From NCBI GenBank assembly GCA_035718085.1, contig DASTHS010000309.1, positions 1 to 7,695 on the forward strand: a DNA stretch of 7,695 nucleotides, written 5' to 3'. This document shows positions 1-5,839 of the stretch, piece by piece. The position numbers and the translations under genes were made by a program. A model generated the notes under the pieces. That model had not been told where the DNA came from. It ran no database searches and saw nothing but the letters and a program-made list of their open reading frames with translations. Every line of letters starts with the position of its first letter. Position 1 is the first letter of the stretch. Source of the stretch: DASTHS01 sp035718085 (GTDB lineage Bacteria > Actinomycetota > Acidimicrobiia > Acidimicrobiales > Palsa-688).

Positions 1-519
1 GAGTTCGTCGTGATGCACGGGCCGGCGCAGATGGGGCGCTTCTGGTCGCTGGCCGCCGACGCCGCGTGGGTGGCGGCACCCGACCACCCGGGCCTGTTGC
101 GCGCCCAGGCCGCGGTGGTGCCCCTCGCCGCGCCCGGCGCCTACGTGGCCCGCTACAACGAGCCCGACAAGGCGGCCTCGGGTTGGCGGCAGGAGGCCGA
201 CTGGCCGGTGCCCTACTGGACCGTCGACGCGGCCATGGCGGCCATGACCCTGCTGCTGGCCGCCACCGACGCCGGCCTCGGGGCACTGTTCGCGTCGCTC
301 GGCCGGCGCAGCGCAGCGGTGCGCGCCGGGTTGGGGGTGCCCGCCGGGCTCGACCCGATCGGCATGGTGCTGCTCGGCTGGCCGGACCGGTCGGCCACCC
401 CGACCGGCTCGCCGGCCCGTCGGGTCCGCCGTCCCCTCGCCGAGGTGGTGCACCGGGGCGGGTACGCGCCAGCGGCGGGGGAAGGCACCGTCGCCGGGCC
501 GGCTCCCGGCGGGGCCTAA
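1..519 (+). CDS. Nitroreductase-family FMN oxidoreductase, 5'-truncated (C-terminal 172 residues)
   Basis: The reading frame is open from the first base, so the true start lies upstream of the window and the N-terminal FMN-binding segment is missing. What remains has the second half of a nitroreductase fold. The segment PYWTVDAAMAAMTLLLAA, rich in Ala and Leu, matches the long central helix of the family. It is followed by DAGLGALF and then VRAGLGVPAGLDPIGMVLLGWP, the usual 'lgvP...pig.i.lGyP' strand that ends the domain. The family uses FMN and NAD(P)H to reduce nitro groups, quinones or related electron-poor substrates; the substrate here cannot be told. The last 40 or so residues are Arg/Ala/Gly-rich and probably disordered. 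Its TAA stop overlaps the TAG stop of the convergent sirtuin gene. Family assignment is fairly sure; specific function is not. Confidence 0.8.
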   Translation, partial: EFVVMHGPAQMGRFWSLAADAAWVAAPDHPGLLRAQAAVVPLAAPGAYVARYNEPDKAASGWRQEADWPVPYWTVDAAMAAMTLLLAATDAGLGALFASLGRRSAAVRAGLGVPAGLDPIGMVLLGWPDRSATPTGSPARRVRRPLAEVVHRGGYAPAAGEGTVAGPAPGGA

Positions 520-1289
520 CCCGGTGCGGCGACGAGCTCGGGCAGCACTGCGCTGATCGACCCGCCGACGACCACGTCGGCCAGGCGGTCCATCGCCGTC
601 GGCTCGCCGTTGACGATGACGACGCGCGCCCCGGCCCGCTTGGCCACCGGGACGAACCCGGCGGCAGGGTGGACGCTGAGCGTGGAGCCCACGGCGAGCA
701 GCACGTCGGCGCCGCGGGCGGCGGCGTCGGCCCGGGCCAGCACGGCCGGGTCGAGCGCCTGGCCGAAGCTGATGGTCGTCGACTTCACGACCCCGCCGCA
801 CTCGGGGCACGCCGGGTCGGCCTCGCCGGCCCGCACCCGCTCGAGCAGCTCGGCCATGGGGGCCCGCCACCCGCAGGTCCAGCACACCGCCCCGTGCATG
901 CTGCCGTGCAGCTCGACGACCCGGTCGGGCTCGATGCCCGAGCGCTGGTGCAGGTCGTCGATGTTCTGGGTGAGCACGGCGAGCAGGCGGCCCTGGCGCT
1001 GCAGCTCGACGATGGCCAGATGCCCGGCGTTGGGTCGCGCCCCCCACGCCGGGTGGCGGAGCCGGTTCTGCCAGGCGGCCCGACGCACCTCGGGGTCGGC
1101 CAGGTAGTCGTGCAGGTTCGACGCCCGCTCGGCGGCCGGGTTGCGGGTCCAGACGCCCTGGGGGCCCCGGAAGTCGGGGATCCCCGAGTCGGTGGAGATG
1201 CCCGCGCCGGTCATGACCACCACCCGGCGGCCCTCGCGCATCACCGACCTGGCCGCCTCGAGTGCTGATGCGGGTGCGGCGTCGACCAC
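516..1289 (-). CDS. Sirtuin: NAD-dependent protein deacylase (SIR2 family)
   Basis: A complete 257-residue protein, the normal length for a bacterial sirtuin. It removes acyl groups from protein lysines, consuming NAD+ and releasing nicotinamide and O-acyl-ADP-ribose. Visible motifs in order: GAGIS (28-32) and GIPDFRGPQGVW (36-47) for NAD binding; TQNIDDLH (107-114); catalytic His128 in ELHGS; four zinc cysteines C136, C139, C161 and C164 as two CxxC pairs; ISFGQ (173-177); GSTLSVHPAA (201-210) and IVNGEP (225-230) closing the Rossmann fold. GPxGVWT after the DFR motif resembles SIRT6/7-like enzymes more than CobB. The start is GTG at 1289, fixed on the upstream side by an in-frame TGA 9 bp away (1299-1301); an ATG at codon 17 is a possible shorter start that would still keep GAGIS. 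No good Shine-Dalgarno site is seen. It is divergent from the gene at 1380, and its stop overlaps that of the nitroreductase gene. Confidence 0.93.
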   Translation of the reverse strand: MVDAAPASALEAARSVMREGRRVVVMTGAGISTDSGIPDFRGPQGVWTRNPAAERASNLHDYLADPEVRRAAWQNRLRHPAWGARPNAGHLAIVELQRQGRLLAVLTQNIDDLHQRSGIEPDRVVELHGSMHGAVCWTCGWRAPMAELLERVRAGEADPACPECGGVVKSTTISFGQALDPAVLARADAAARGADVLLAVGSTLSVHPAAGFVPVAKRAGARVVIVNGEPTAMDRLADVVVGGSISAVLPELVAAPG

Positions 1290-1327
1290 GCCGGCGAGTC
1301 AACCACATGGCTTGCGCGCCGTGAGAA

Positions 1328-1351
1328 AGCATGAAATGCTATGAGGCATAG
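1328..1351. promoter_or_regulatory. Twin overlapping palindromes in a divergent promoter region
   Basis: AGCAT-GAA-ATGCT (1328-1340) and CTATG-AGG-CATAG (1339-1351) are each perfect 5-3-5 inverted repeats. Their centres (1334 and 1345) are 11 bp apart, about one turn of DNA, so two dimers could bind the same face. They lie in a conspicuously AT-rich patch between the divergent sirtuin (start 1289) and hypothetical (start 1380) genes. On the minus strand TAGCAT (1341-1336) fits the actinobacterial -10 pattern TANNNT, and TATGAG (1340-1345) could serve the plus strand. A regulator-binding site is an inference; no cognate regulator can be named. Confidence 0.45.
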
Positions 1352-1379
1352 TGATCGACGCCTGAGGAGGGCGAGCCCC

Positions 1380-1994
1380 ATGGCACCGCTGCTGACCTTC
1401 GTCTCCGACGAGCTGACCATCCGCCCCTGGCCCGACGACGTCATCGACCGGGTCGGCTTCGACCCCCGGTCGACCTACGTCGAGCGGTTCTGGCTGGGCG
1501 TGCTCGGTCCCTCGACCACGTGGCTGATGCGCCGCTTCGCCGCCGGGTTCGACGAGTCGCCCGACGGGTTCGTGCTGCCCCTCGGCGACACGGCCCGGGC
1601 GCTCGGGCTCGGCGAGCGGGGCGGCCGCCACTCACCGTTCCTGCGCTCGCTCAACCGGGTGGTGATGTTCGAGCTCGGCACCGCGACCGGCGTCGACGAG
1701 CTGACGGTGCGCCGGCGCCTGCCCCCACTCAACCGCCGCCAGCTCGTGCGCCTCTCCGAGCAGCTGCAGGCGGAGCACGACGAGTGGCAACGGGCGCAGC
1801 TGCGCGACCCCGAGGCCGACGTGCAGCGCCGCCGCAGCCGCCAACTCGCCCTGTCACTGCTCGAGCTCGGCGAGGGCGCCGACGAGGCCGAGCGCCAGCT
1901 GCTGCGCTGGCGCTACCACCCCACGGTGGCCCGCGAGGCAGCCGAATGGGCATGGCAGCGCCACTGCGGTGCGCTGGCCGCCGCCGCCGGCTGA
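1380..1994 (+). CDS. Conserved-looking actinobacterial protein of unknown function
   Basis: A 204-residue soluble protein that I do not assign to a named family. The ATG at 1380 is chosen over an in-frame ATG at 1341 because GAGGAGGG (1364-1371) lies 8 nt before it, the best ribosome site in the window. The N-terminal two-thirds has a pattern I associate with an uncharacterised actinobacterial family: DPRSTYVERFWLGVLGPSTTWLMRR (28-52), a short LPLGDTARALGLG stretch (67-78), HSPFLRSLNRVVMFELG (84-100) and RRRLPPLNRRQLVRL (111-125), followed by LQAEHDEW (129-136). The C-terminal part (about 140-204) is a charged helical extension rich in Arg, Glu and Ala. There is no signal peptide, membrane span or catalytic motif. 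It stands alone, divergent from the sirtuin gene; the palindromes at 1328-1351 would control it. A GC-rich hairpin follows its stop codon. Confidence 0.8.
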   Translation: MAPLLTFVSDELTIRPWPDDVIDRVGFDPRSTYVERFWLGVLGPSTTWLMRRFAAGFDESPDGFVLPLGDTARALGLGERGGRHSPFLRSLNRVVMFELGTATGVDELTVRRRLPPLNRRQLVRLSEQLQAEHDEWQRAQLRDPEADVQRRRSRQLALSLLELGEGADEAERQLLRWRYHPTVAREAAEWAWQRHCGALAAAAG

Positions 1995-2000
1995 GCGCCA

Positions 2001-2018
2001 CGCCCCCCCAGTGGGGCG
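2001..2018 (+). terminator. Weak GC hairpin after the 1380-1994 gene
   Basis: CGCCCC (2001-2006) can pair with GGGGCG (2013-2018) around a 6-nt loop, beginning 7 nt after the stop codon at 1994. There is no following T-run, as is common for actinobacterial 3' ends, so termination is only a possibility. The rest of the gap to 2203 is GC-rich with no gene, RNA or repeat that I can support. Confidence 0.3.
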
Positions 2019-2203
2019 CGACCCGGCCGACGTCCGCCGCCGGCACCGTCGCCCCCACCGTGATCCCGGCGGCGCTGGCCTGCTCGTTTCTCCGGGCCGG
2101 CGCCGCCGGCCACCGGGCGCTGCGCACCGGCCGCCCGGGGCCTGGCGGCCAGGAGGCGGTCGGAGGGCGCCGGCGCAGGTGCGCACACGCGCCAGGTGGC
2201 CCG

Positions 2204-2209
2204 TACCCT
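2204..2209 (+). promoter_or_regulatory. Candidate -10 element for a leaderless hydrolase transcript
   Basis: TACCCT fits the actinobacterial -10 consensus TANNNT and ends 6 nt before the ATG at 2216. There is no Shine-Dalgarno sequence between them. That spacing would put the transcription start on or next to the A of the ATG, the usual geometry of leaderless genes in high-GC actinobacteria. No clear -35 box is visible, which is normal for this class. Confidence 0.45.
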
Positions 2210-2215
2210 CGCCCC

Positions 2216-3079
2216 ATGTACCCCCCGCCGCTACCCCCGAGCGGCTCCGTCGAGGTGCCCGGGCGCGGCGCCATGTGGGTCTACGACAGCGGCGGCGACC
2301 TGCCCCCCGTGGTGCTGCTGCACGGCTGGACGTCGACCGCCGCCCTCAACTGGTCGGCCACCATGGGCCCCCTGGCCACCACCGCCCGGGTGATCGCGCC
2401 CGACCACCGGGGCCACGGCCGGGGGCTGCGCACCCGGAACTTCAGCCTCGAGCAGTGCGCCGACGACGTGGCCGCCCTCATCGAGGCCCTCGGCGTCGGC
2501 CCCGCCGTGGTGGTCGGCTACTCGATGGGCGGCCCGATCGCCATGCTGACCTGGCGCCGCCACCCCGGCGCCGTCGCCGGCCTGGTGCTCTGCGCCACCG
2601 CCGCCCGCTTCGGGCGCCGCTCCGACCTCGCCCCCGCCGTCACGGCGGTGGGCCGGGGGCTGTCGCTGCTGCTCGCCGCCATGCCCCGCCGGTGGCACGC
2701 CGGCGCCCTGACCCGTGCCATCGAGGCGCGTGACCCCGACCCCGACCGGGCCCGCTGGGTCATCTCCGAACAGCGGCGCAACGACCCCGGTGCCCTGGTG
2801 CAGGCAGCCGCCGCCCTCAACGCCTTCGACGCCCGGCCGTGGCTGGCCGAGGTCGACGTGCCCACCACCGTGGTGGTCACCGCCCGCGACGAGACGGTGA
2901 GCCCCGGCGCGCAGCGCCGCCTGGCGGCGGCCATCGCCGGCGCCGAGGTGGTCAGCATCCCCGCCGGCCACCGTGCCGCCGCCGAGTCCCCGGGCCGCTT
3001 CGTGCCCGCGCTGCGCGACGGCATCGCGTCGGTGTGGGGGCGTGCCGGCCTGCCCCAGCAGGCGACCACCACCCCGTAG
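2216..3079 (+). CDS. Alpha/beta hydrolase fold protein
   Basis: A 287-residue soluble hydrolase with the complete fold and catalytic triad. VVLLHGWTS (32-40) supplies the HG oxyanion motif after strand 3. APDHRGHGRG (61-70) follows strand 4. The nucleophile elbow GYSMGG (101-106) contains Ser103. VVVTARDETVSP (219-230) carries the acid Asp225, and IPAGHRAAAESP (248-259) carries His252. Residues 130-200 form the helical cap. Length and motifs resemble 3-oxoadipate enol-lactonases and haloperoxidase-like esterases, but the substrate cannot be inferred. The ATG at 2216 is preferred although the frame stays open far upstream, because upstream translation is Arg/Pro-rich antisense-like sequence and a leaderless -10 abuts this ATG. 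The gene is isolated: a 221-bp gap precedes it and the convergent regulator gene follows 72 bp after its stop. Confidence 0.9.
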   Translation: MYPPPLPPSGSVEVPGRGAMWVYDSGGDLPPVVLLHGWTSTAALNWSATMGPLATTARVIAPDHRGHGRGLRTRNFSLEQCADDVAALIEALGVGPAVVVGYSMGGPIAMLTWRRHPGAVAGLVLCATAARFGRRSDLAPAVTAVGRGLSLLLAAMPRRWHAGALTRAIEARDPDPDRARWVISEQRRNDPGALVQAAAALNAFDARPWLAEVDVPTTVVVTARDETVSPGAQRRLAAAIAGAEVVSIPAGHRAAAESPGRFVPALRDGIASVWGRAGLPQQATTTP

Positions 3080-3102
3080 CGAGCGGCAGTTCGGCCTACG
3101 GG
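3073..3102. terminator. Hairpin between convergent hydrolase and regulator genes
   Basis: CCCGTAG (3073-3079, including the hydrolase TAG stop) pairs perfectly with CTACGGG (3096-3102) around a 16-nt loop. A second GC palindrome, GGCCCCGGGGCC (3104-3115), follows directly. Lying between two converging genes, the structure could end transcription from both sides. No T-run is present on either strand, so this rests on structure and position only. Confidence 0.4.
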
Positions 3103-3132
3103 CGGCCCCGGGGCCCTCCCAGGCCTCGGCTT

Positions 3133-3168
3133 CTCAGGCCAGGGCGGCCTCTCAGGCCAGGGCGGCCT
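3133..3168. repeat. Perfect tandem duplication of 18 bp over the regulator stop codon
   Basis: CTCAGGCCAGGGCGGCCT occurs twice back to back (3133-3150 and 3151-3168). On the minus strand each copy encodes the same five residues (EAALA) and the TGA stop of the IclR-family gene; only the copy at 3151-3168 is translated. It looks like a recent replication-slippage duplication. Confidence 0.9.
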
Positions 3169-3793
3169 CGATGCGCCGGGCGGCGTCGAGGACGGCGGCG
3201 CCGTAGCGCCGCCCGGGCGCCCGCGTCGTGCGCTCGATGGGCCCCGACACCGACACCGCAGCCACCACGGCCCCAGCGGCGCGCACGGGGGCCGAGACCG
3301 ACGCCACCCCCGCCTCCCGCTCGCCCACCGTGGCCACCCACGGGCCGCCGGCGCCCAGGAGCACCCGGCCCGCCGACCCCCGGTCGAGCGGCAGCCGAGC
3401 CCCCACGGCCACGATGGTGCGCAGGCCGTGGGGCGACTCGGCGGCCGCCACGCACACCCGGGCGTCGCCGTCGGGCACGTAGAGCTGGGCGCTCTCGCCG
3501 GTGCGGTCGCGCAGGTCGGCCAGCACCGGGGCGGCCACCTCCACCAGGCCTCGCCGGGCGCCGGCAGCCGCCGCCGCCAGGGCGGCGAGCCGGGCGCCGA
3601 GCACCCAACGCCCTTCCCCGTCGCGTGCGACGAGGCCATGGCCCTCGAGCGCGGCGGCCCGCCGGTGGGCCGTCGCCCGCGGCAGCCCCGTCGACGCCAC
3701 CAGCCCGGCGAGACTCGCCGGGCCGCCCTCCAACGCGTCGAGGATGGACACGGCCTTGTCCAGCACGCCGACGGTGCCTAGGGTGGATCCCAC
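3152..3793 (-). CDS. IclR-family transcriptional regulator, NdgR/LtbR-like, of leuCD
   Basis: A 213-residue DNA-binding regulator. An N-terminal winged helix-turn-helix (about 9-68) opens with VGVLDKAVSILDALE and has LAGLVASTGLPRATAHR (28-44) as the HTH. The C-terminal effector domain includes TGESAQLY (98-105), the stretch RVCVAAAESPHGLRTIVAVG (112-131), GEREAGVASVSAPV (157-170) and VVAAVSVSGPIERTT (176-190). These match my memory of Streptomyces NdgR and Corynebacterium LtbR, which control leucine and other amino-acid genes and lie divergent from leuCD, exactly as here. It is shorter than the usual 235-240 residues: the segment between GSAGRVLLGAG (139-149) and GEREAG is contracted by some 20-25 residues. 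Residue 45 is Arg where a buried Leu is usual. The start is GTG at 3793, with no start codon further up in frame for a long way and no ribosome site; TAGCTT (3807-3802) could drive a leaderless mRNA. It probably regulates itself and leuC. Confidence 0.88.
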   Translation of the reverse strand: MGSTLGTVGVLDKAVSILDALEGGPASLAGLVASTGLPRATAHRRAAALEGHGLVARDGEGRWVLGARLAALAAAAAGARRGLVEVAAPVLADLRDRTGESAQLYVPDGDARVCVAAAESPHGLRTIVAVGARLPLDRGSAGRVLLGAGGPWVATVGEREAGVASVSAPVRAAGAVVAAVSVSGPIERTTRAPGRRYGAAVLDAARRIEAALA

Positions 3794-3795
3794 GT

Positions 3796-3814
3796 TCTGA
3801 GAAGCTATCCCAGA
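3796..3814. promoter_or_regulatory. Putative IclR-type operator with overlapping divergent promoters
   Basis: TCTGAGAAGCTATCCCAGA is an imperfect palindrome centred on 3805: the outer TCTG/CAGA and inner GA/TC pairs are symmetric (TCTGnGAn5TCnCAGA). It occupies 19 of the 28 bp between the regulator GTG (3793) and the leuC ATG (3822). Candidate -10 boxes overlap inside it: TAGCTT on the minus strand (3807-3802) for the regulator and TATCCC on the plus strand (3806-3811) for leuC. A bound regulator would cover both. A second smaller repeat, GTGG-ATC-CCAC (3783-3793), adjoins it within the regulator's first codons. Binding by the neighbouring IclR protein is inferred from position. Confidence 0.55.
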
Positions 3815-3821
3815 TGGTGAG

Positions 3822-5228
3822 ATGATGACCGACGCCCGGACACTGCCCGAGAAGGTGTGGGACCGCCACGTGGTGCGCGCCGCACCCGGTGAGCCCGACC
3901 TGCTCTACATCGACCTGCACCTGGTGCACGAGGTGACCTCCCCCCAGGCCTTCGACGGCCTGCGCCTCAACGGGCGGAGGGTGCGCCGCCCCGACCTGAC
4001 CGTGGCGACCATGGACCACAACGTGCCGACCACCGGCCTCGACCGCCCCGTCGAAGACCCGATCTCGGCCCGCCAGATGGAGGTGCTCGCCGCCAACTGC
4101 GACGAGTTCGGCGTCCGCCTCTATGCCATGGGTGACCCCCACCAGGGCATCGTCCACGTCATCGGGCCCGAGCTCGGCCTCACCCAGCCCGGCATGACCA
4201 TCGTCTGCGGCGACAGCCACACCTCCACCCACGGGGCGTTCGGCGCACTGGCCTTCGGCATCGGCACCAGCGAGGTCGAGCACGTGCTCGCCACCCAGAC
4301 CCTCGCCCAGCCCCGACCGAAGACCATGTCGGTCGCCGTCGAGGGCGCCCTCCCCGACGGCGTGACCGCCAAAGACGTGGTGTTGGCGATCATCGGCCGC
4401 CTCGGCACCGGCGGCGGCATCGGCCACGTCATCGAGTACCGGGGGTCGGCGATCCGAGCCCTGTCGATGGAAGGCCGCATGACCGTGTGCAACATGTCGA
4501 TCGAGGCCGGCGCCCGGGCGGGCATGGTCGCCCCCGACGACACCACCTTCGCCTACCTCGAGGGTCGGCCACACGCCCCCCGCGGCGCGGCGTGGGAGCG
4601 GGCGCTCGACGACTGGCGCTCGCTGCGCACCGACGACGCCGCCACCTTCGACGCCTCCGTCGACATCGACGCCGCCACGCTCTCCCCGCACGTCACCTGG
4701 GGCACCAACCCCGGCCAGGTCCTGCCCCTCGACGGGGCCGTGCCCGACCCCTCGTCGTTCGACGACCCTGCGTCGCGCGAGGCCGCCGCCCGCGCCCTGA
4801 CCTACATGGGCCTGACTGCGGGCACGCCGATGCGGGAGGTCACCGTCGACACGGTGTTCATCGGGTCGTGCACCAACTCGCGCATCGAGGACCTGCGGGC
4901 CGCCGCCGCCGTGCTCGACGGCCGCCGGGTGGCGTCGGGGGTGCGGGCCTTGGTGGTGCCCGGCTCCGGCCAGGTGAAGGCCCAGGCCGAGGCCGAGGGG
5001 CTCGACCGGGTGTTCAGCGCCGCCGGCGCCGAGTGGCGGGAACCGGGCTGCTCGATGTGCCTGGCCATGAACCCCGACAAGCTCGCCCCCGGTGAGCGGT
5101 CGGCGTCGACGTCGAACCGCAACTTCGAGGGTCGCCAGGGCCGCGGGGGCCGCACCCACCTCGTGTCGCCCGCCGTGGCCGCCGCCACCGCGGTGGCCGG
5201 CCACTTCGCCGCCCCGTCGGACCTCTAG
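3822..5228 (+). CDS. leuC: 3-isopropylmalate dehydratase, large subunit
   Basis: A 468-residue catalytic subunit of isopropylmalate isomerase, the usual length. With LeuD it converts 2-isopropylmalate to 3-isopropylmalate via a dehydrated intermediate in cytoplasmic leucine synthesis. The 4Fe-4S cluster ligands are all present: Cys350 in FIGSCTNSRIEDLR, and Cys410 and Cys413 in EPGCSMCLAMNPD. Other aconitase-family signatures are KVWDRHVV near the N-terminus, MDHNVPTT (64-71), GDSHTSTHGAFGALAFGIGT (130-149), and the C-terminal STSNRNFEGRQGRGGRTHLV (429-448). Start choice is between ATG codons at 3822 and 3825; GGTGAG lies immediately upstream, too close for a normal ribosome site, so a leaderless or very short leader is likely. 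It is divergent from its probable regulator, and leuD follows 16 nt after its stop. Confidence 0.98.
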   Translation: MMTDARTLPEKVWDRHVVRAAPGEPDLLYIDLHLVHEVTSPQAFDGLRLNGRRVRRPDLTVATMDHNVPTTGLDRPVEDPISARQMEVLAANCDEFGVRLYAMGDPHQGIVHVIGPELGLTQPGMTIVCGDSHTSTHGAFGALAFGIGTSEVEHVLATQTLAQPRPKTMSVAVEGALPDGVTAKDVVLAIIGRLGTGGGIGHVIEYRGSAIRALSMEGRMTVCNMSIEAGARAGMVAPDDTTFAYLEGRPHAPRGAAWERALDDWRSLRTDDAATFDASVDIDAATLSPHVTWGTNPGQVLPLDGAVPDPSSFDDPASREAAARALTYMGLTAGTPMREVTVDTVFIGSCTNSRIEDLRAAAAVLDGRRVASGVRALVVPGSGQVKAQAEAEGLDRVFSAAGAEWREPGCSMCLAMNPDKLAPGERSASTSNRNFEGRQGRGGRTHLVSPAVAAATAVAGHFAAPSDL

Positions 5229-5244
5229 AGAGCCAGGAGCACCC

Positions 5245-5838
5245 GTGGAACCTGTGCGCATCGTCTCGGGCACCGCCGTGCCCCTCGACCGCAGCGACGT
5301 CGACACCGACCAGATCATCCCGAGCGACTGGCTCAAGCGCGTCGAGCGCACCGGCTTCGGCAAGGGCCTCTTCAGCGAGTGGCGCGACGACCGCGACTTC
5401 GTGCTGAACAAGCCCGAGCACGCCGGGGCCACGATCCTCGTCGCCGGCCCGAACTTCGGCGTCGGCTCGTCGCGCGAGCACGCCGTGTGGGCGCTGCTCG
5501 ACTACGGCTTCCAGGCCGTCGTCGCCCCCCGCTTCGGCGACATCTTCCGCAACAACGCCACCAAGTCGGGGCTGCTGCCGGTGCAGGTGCCCGGCCCGGT
5601 CGGGGCTGAGCTGCTGCGGGCGGTGCAGGCCGACCCCACCTTGCACGTCACCATCGACGTCGAGCGCTTGCAGCTGTCGGCGCCCGCCGCCGGCATCGAG
5701 ACCGGGTTCCCGCTCGACCCGTTCATCCAGCACCGGCTGCTCGAGGGCCTCGACGACATCGGCCTGACCCTCGTGCACGGTGACGCCATCGACGCCTTCG
5801 AACGCGATCGCCCGGGGTACCTGCCCTCCAGCACCTAG
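5245..5838 (+). CDS. leuD: 3-isopropylmalate dehydratase, small subunit
   Basis: A 197-residue small subunit, typical length, which forms the swivelling domain that closes over substrate in the LeuCD isomerase. Signatures: DRSDVDTDQIIPSDWLKR (15-32), FSEWRDD (43-49), the hallmark GPNFGVGSSREHAVWALLDYG (68-88), APRFGDIFRNNATKSGLLP (94-112), and the C-terminal FPLDPFIQHRLLEGLDDIGLTL (155-176). The start is GTG at 5245, with AGGAG (5235-5239) 5 nt upstream. The gap to leuC is 16 nt, so the two subunits are co-transcribed. Its TAG stop is followed after one base by the GTG of the next gene. Nothing is missing or unusual in the protein. Confidence 0.98.
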   Translation: MEPVRIVSGTAVPLDRSDVDTDQIIPSDWLKRVERTGFGKGLFSEWRDDRDFVLNKPEHAGATILVAGPNFGVGSSREHAVWALLDYGFQAVVAPRFGDIFRNNATKSGLLPVQVPGPVGAELLRAVQADPTLHVTIDVERLQLSAPAAGIETGFPLDPFIQHRLLEGLDDIGLTLVHGDAIDAFERDRPGYLPSST

Positions 5839-5839
5839 C

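Noticed and set aside
66..1268. 400-residue plus-strand open frame across the nitroreductase end and the sirtuin.
   Set aside because: The Arg/Gly/Pro/His-rich translation has no motifs, and it conflicts with the sirtuin gene, whose every motif is intact on the other strand.
1341..1379. In-frame ATG at 1341 as a longer start for the 204-residue protein.
   Set aside because: It lies within the palindromes and has no ribosome site, while ATG 1380 has GAGGAGGG at ideal spacing.
1520..2215. Long upstream extension of the alpha/beta hydrolase frame.
   Set aside because: The added 232 residues overlap the gene at 1380-1994 in another frame and are Arg/Pro/Ala-rich; the hydrolase fold is complete from the ATG at 2216.
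3104..3115. GGCCCCGGGGCC palindrome as an independent operator.
   Set aside because: A 12-bp all-GC palindrome is expected by chance at this base composition, and it lies between convergent gene ends rather than in a promoter region.
3096..5432. Very long minus-strand open frame antisense to the regulator, leuC and leuD.
   Set aside because: It is a GC-rich shadow of well-supported genes: its translation is His/Gly/Arg/Val-rich low-complexity sequence with no family motif.
5780..5839. Upstream GTG that would extend the membrane protein 20 residues into leuD.
   Set aside because: The extension has no recognisable character and would bury the basic N-terminus that normally precedes the membrane span; GTG 5840 next to the leuD stop is simpler.
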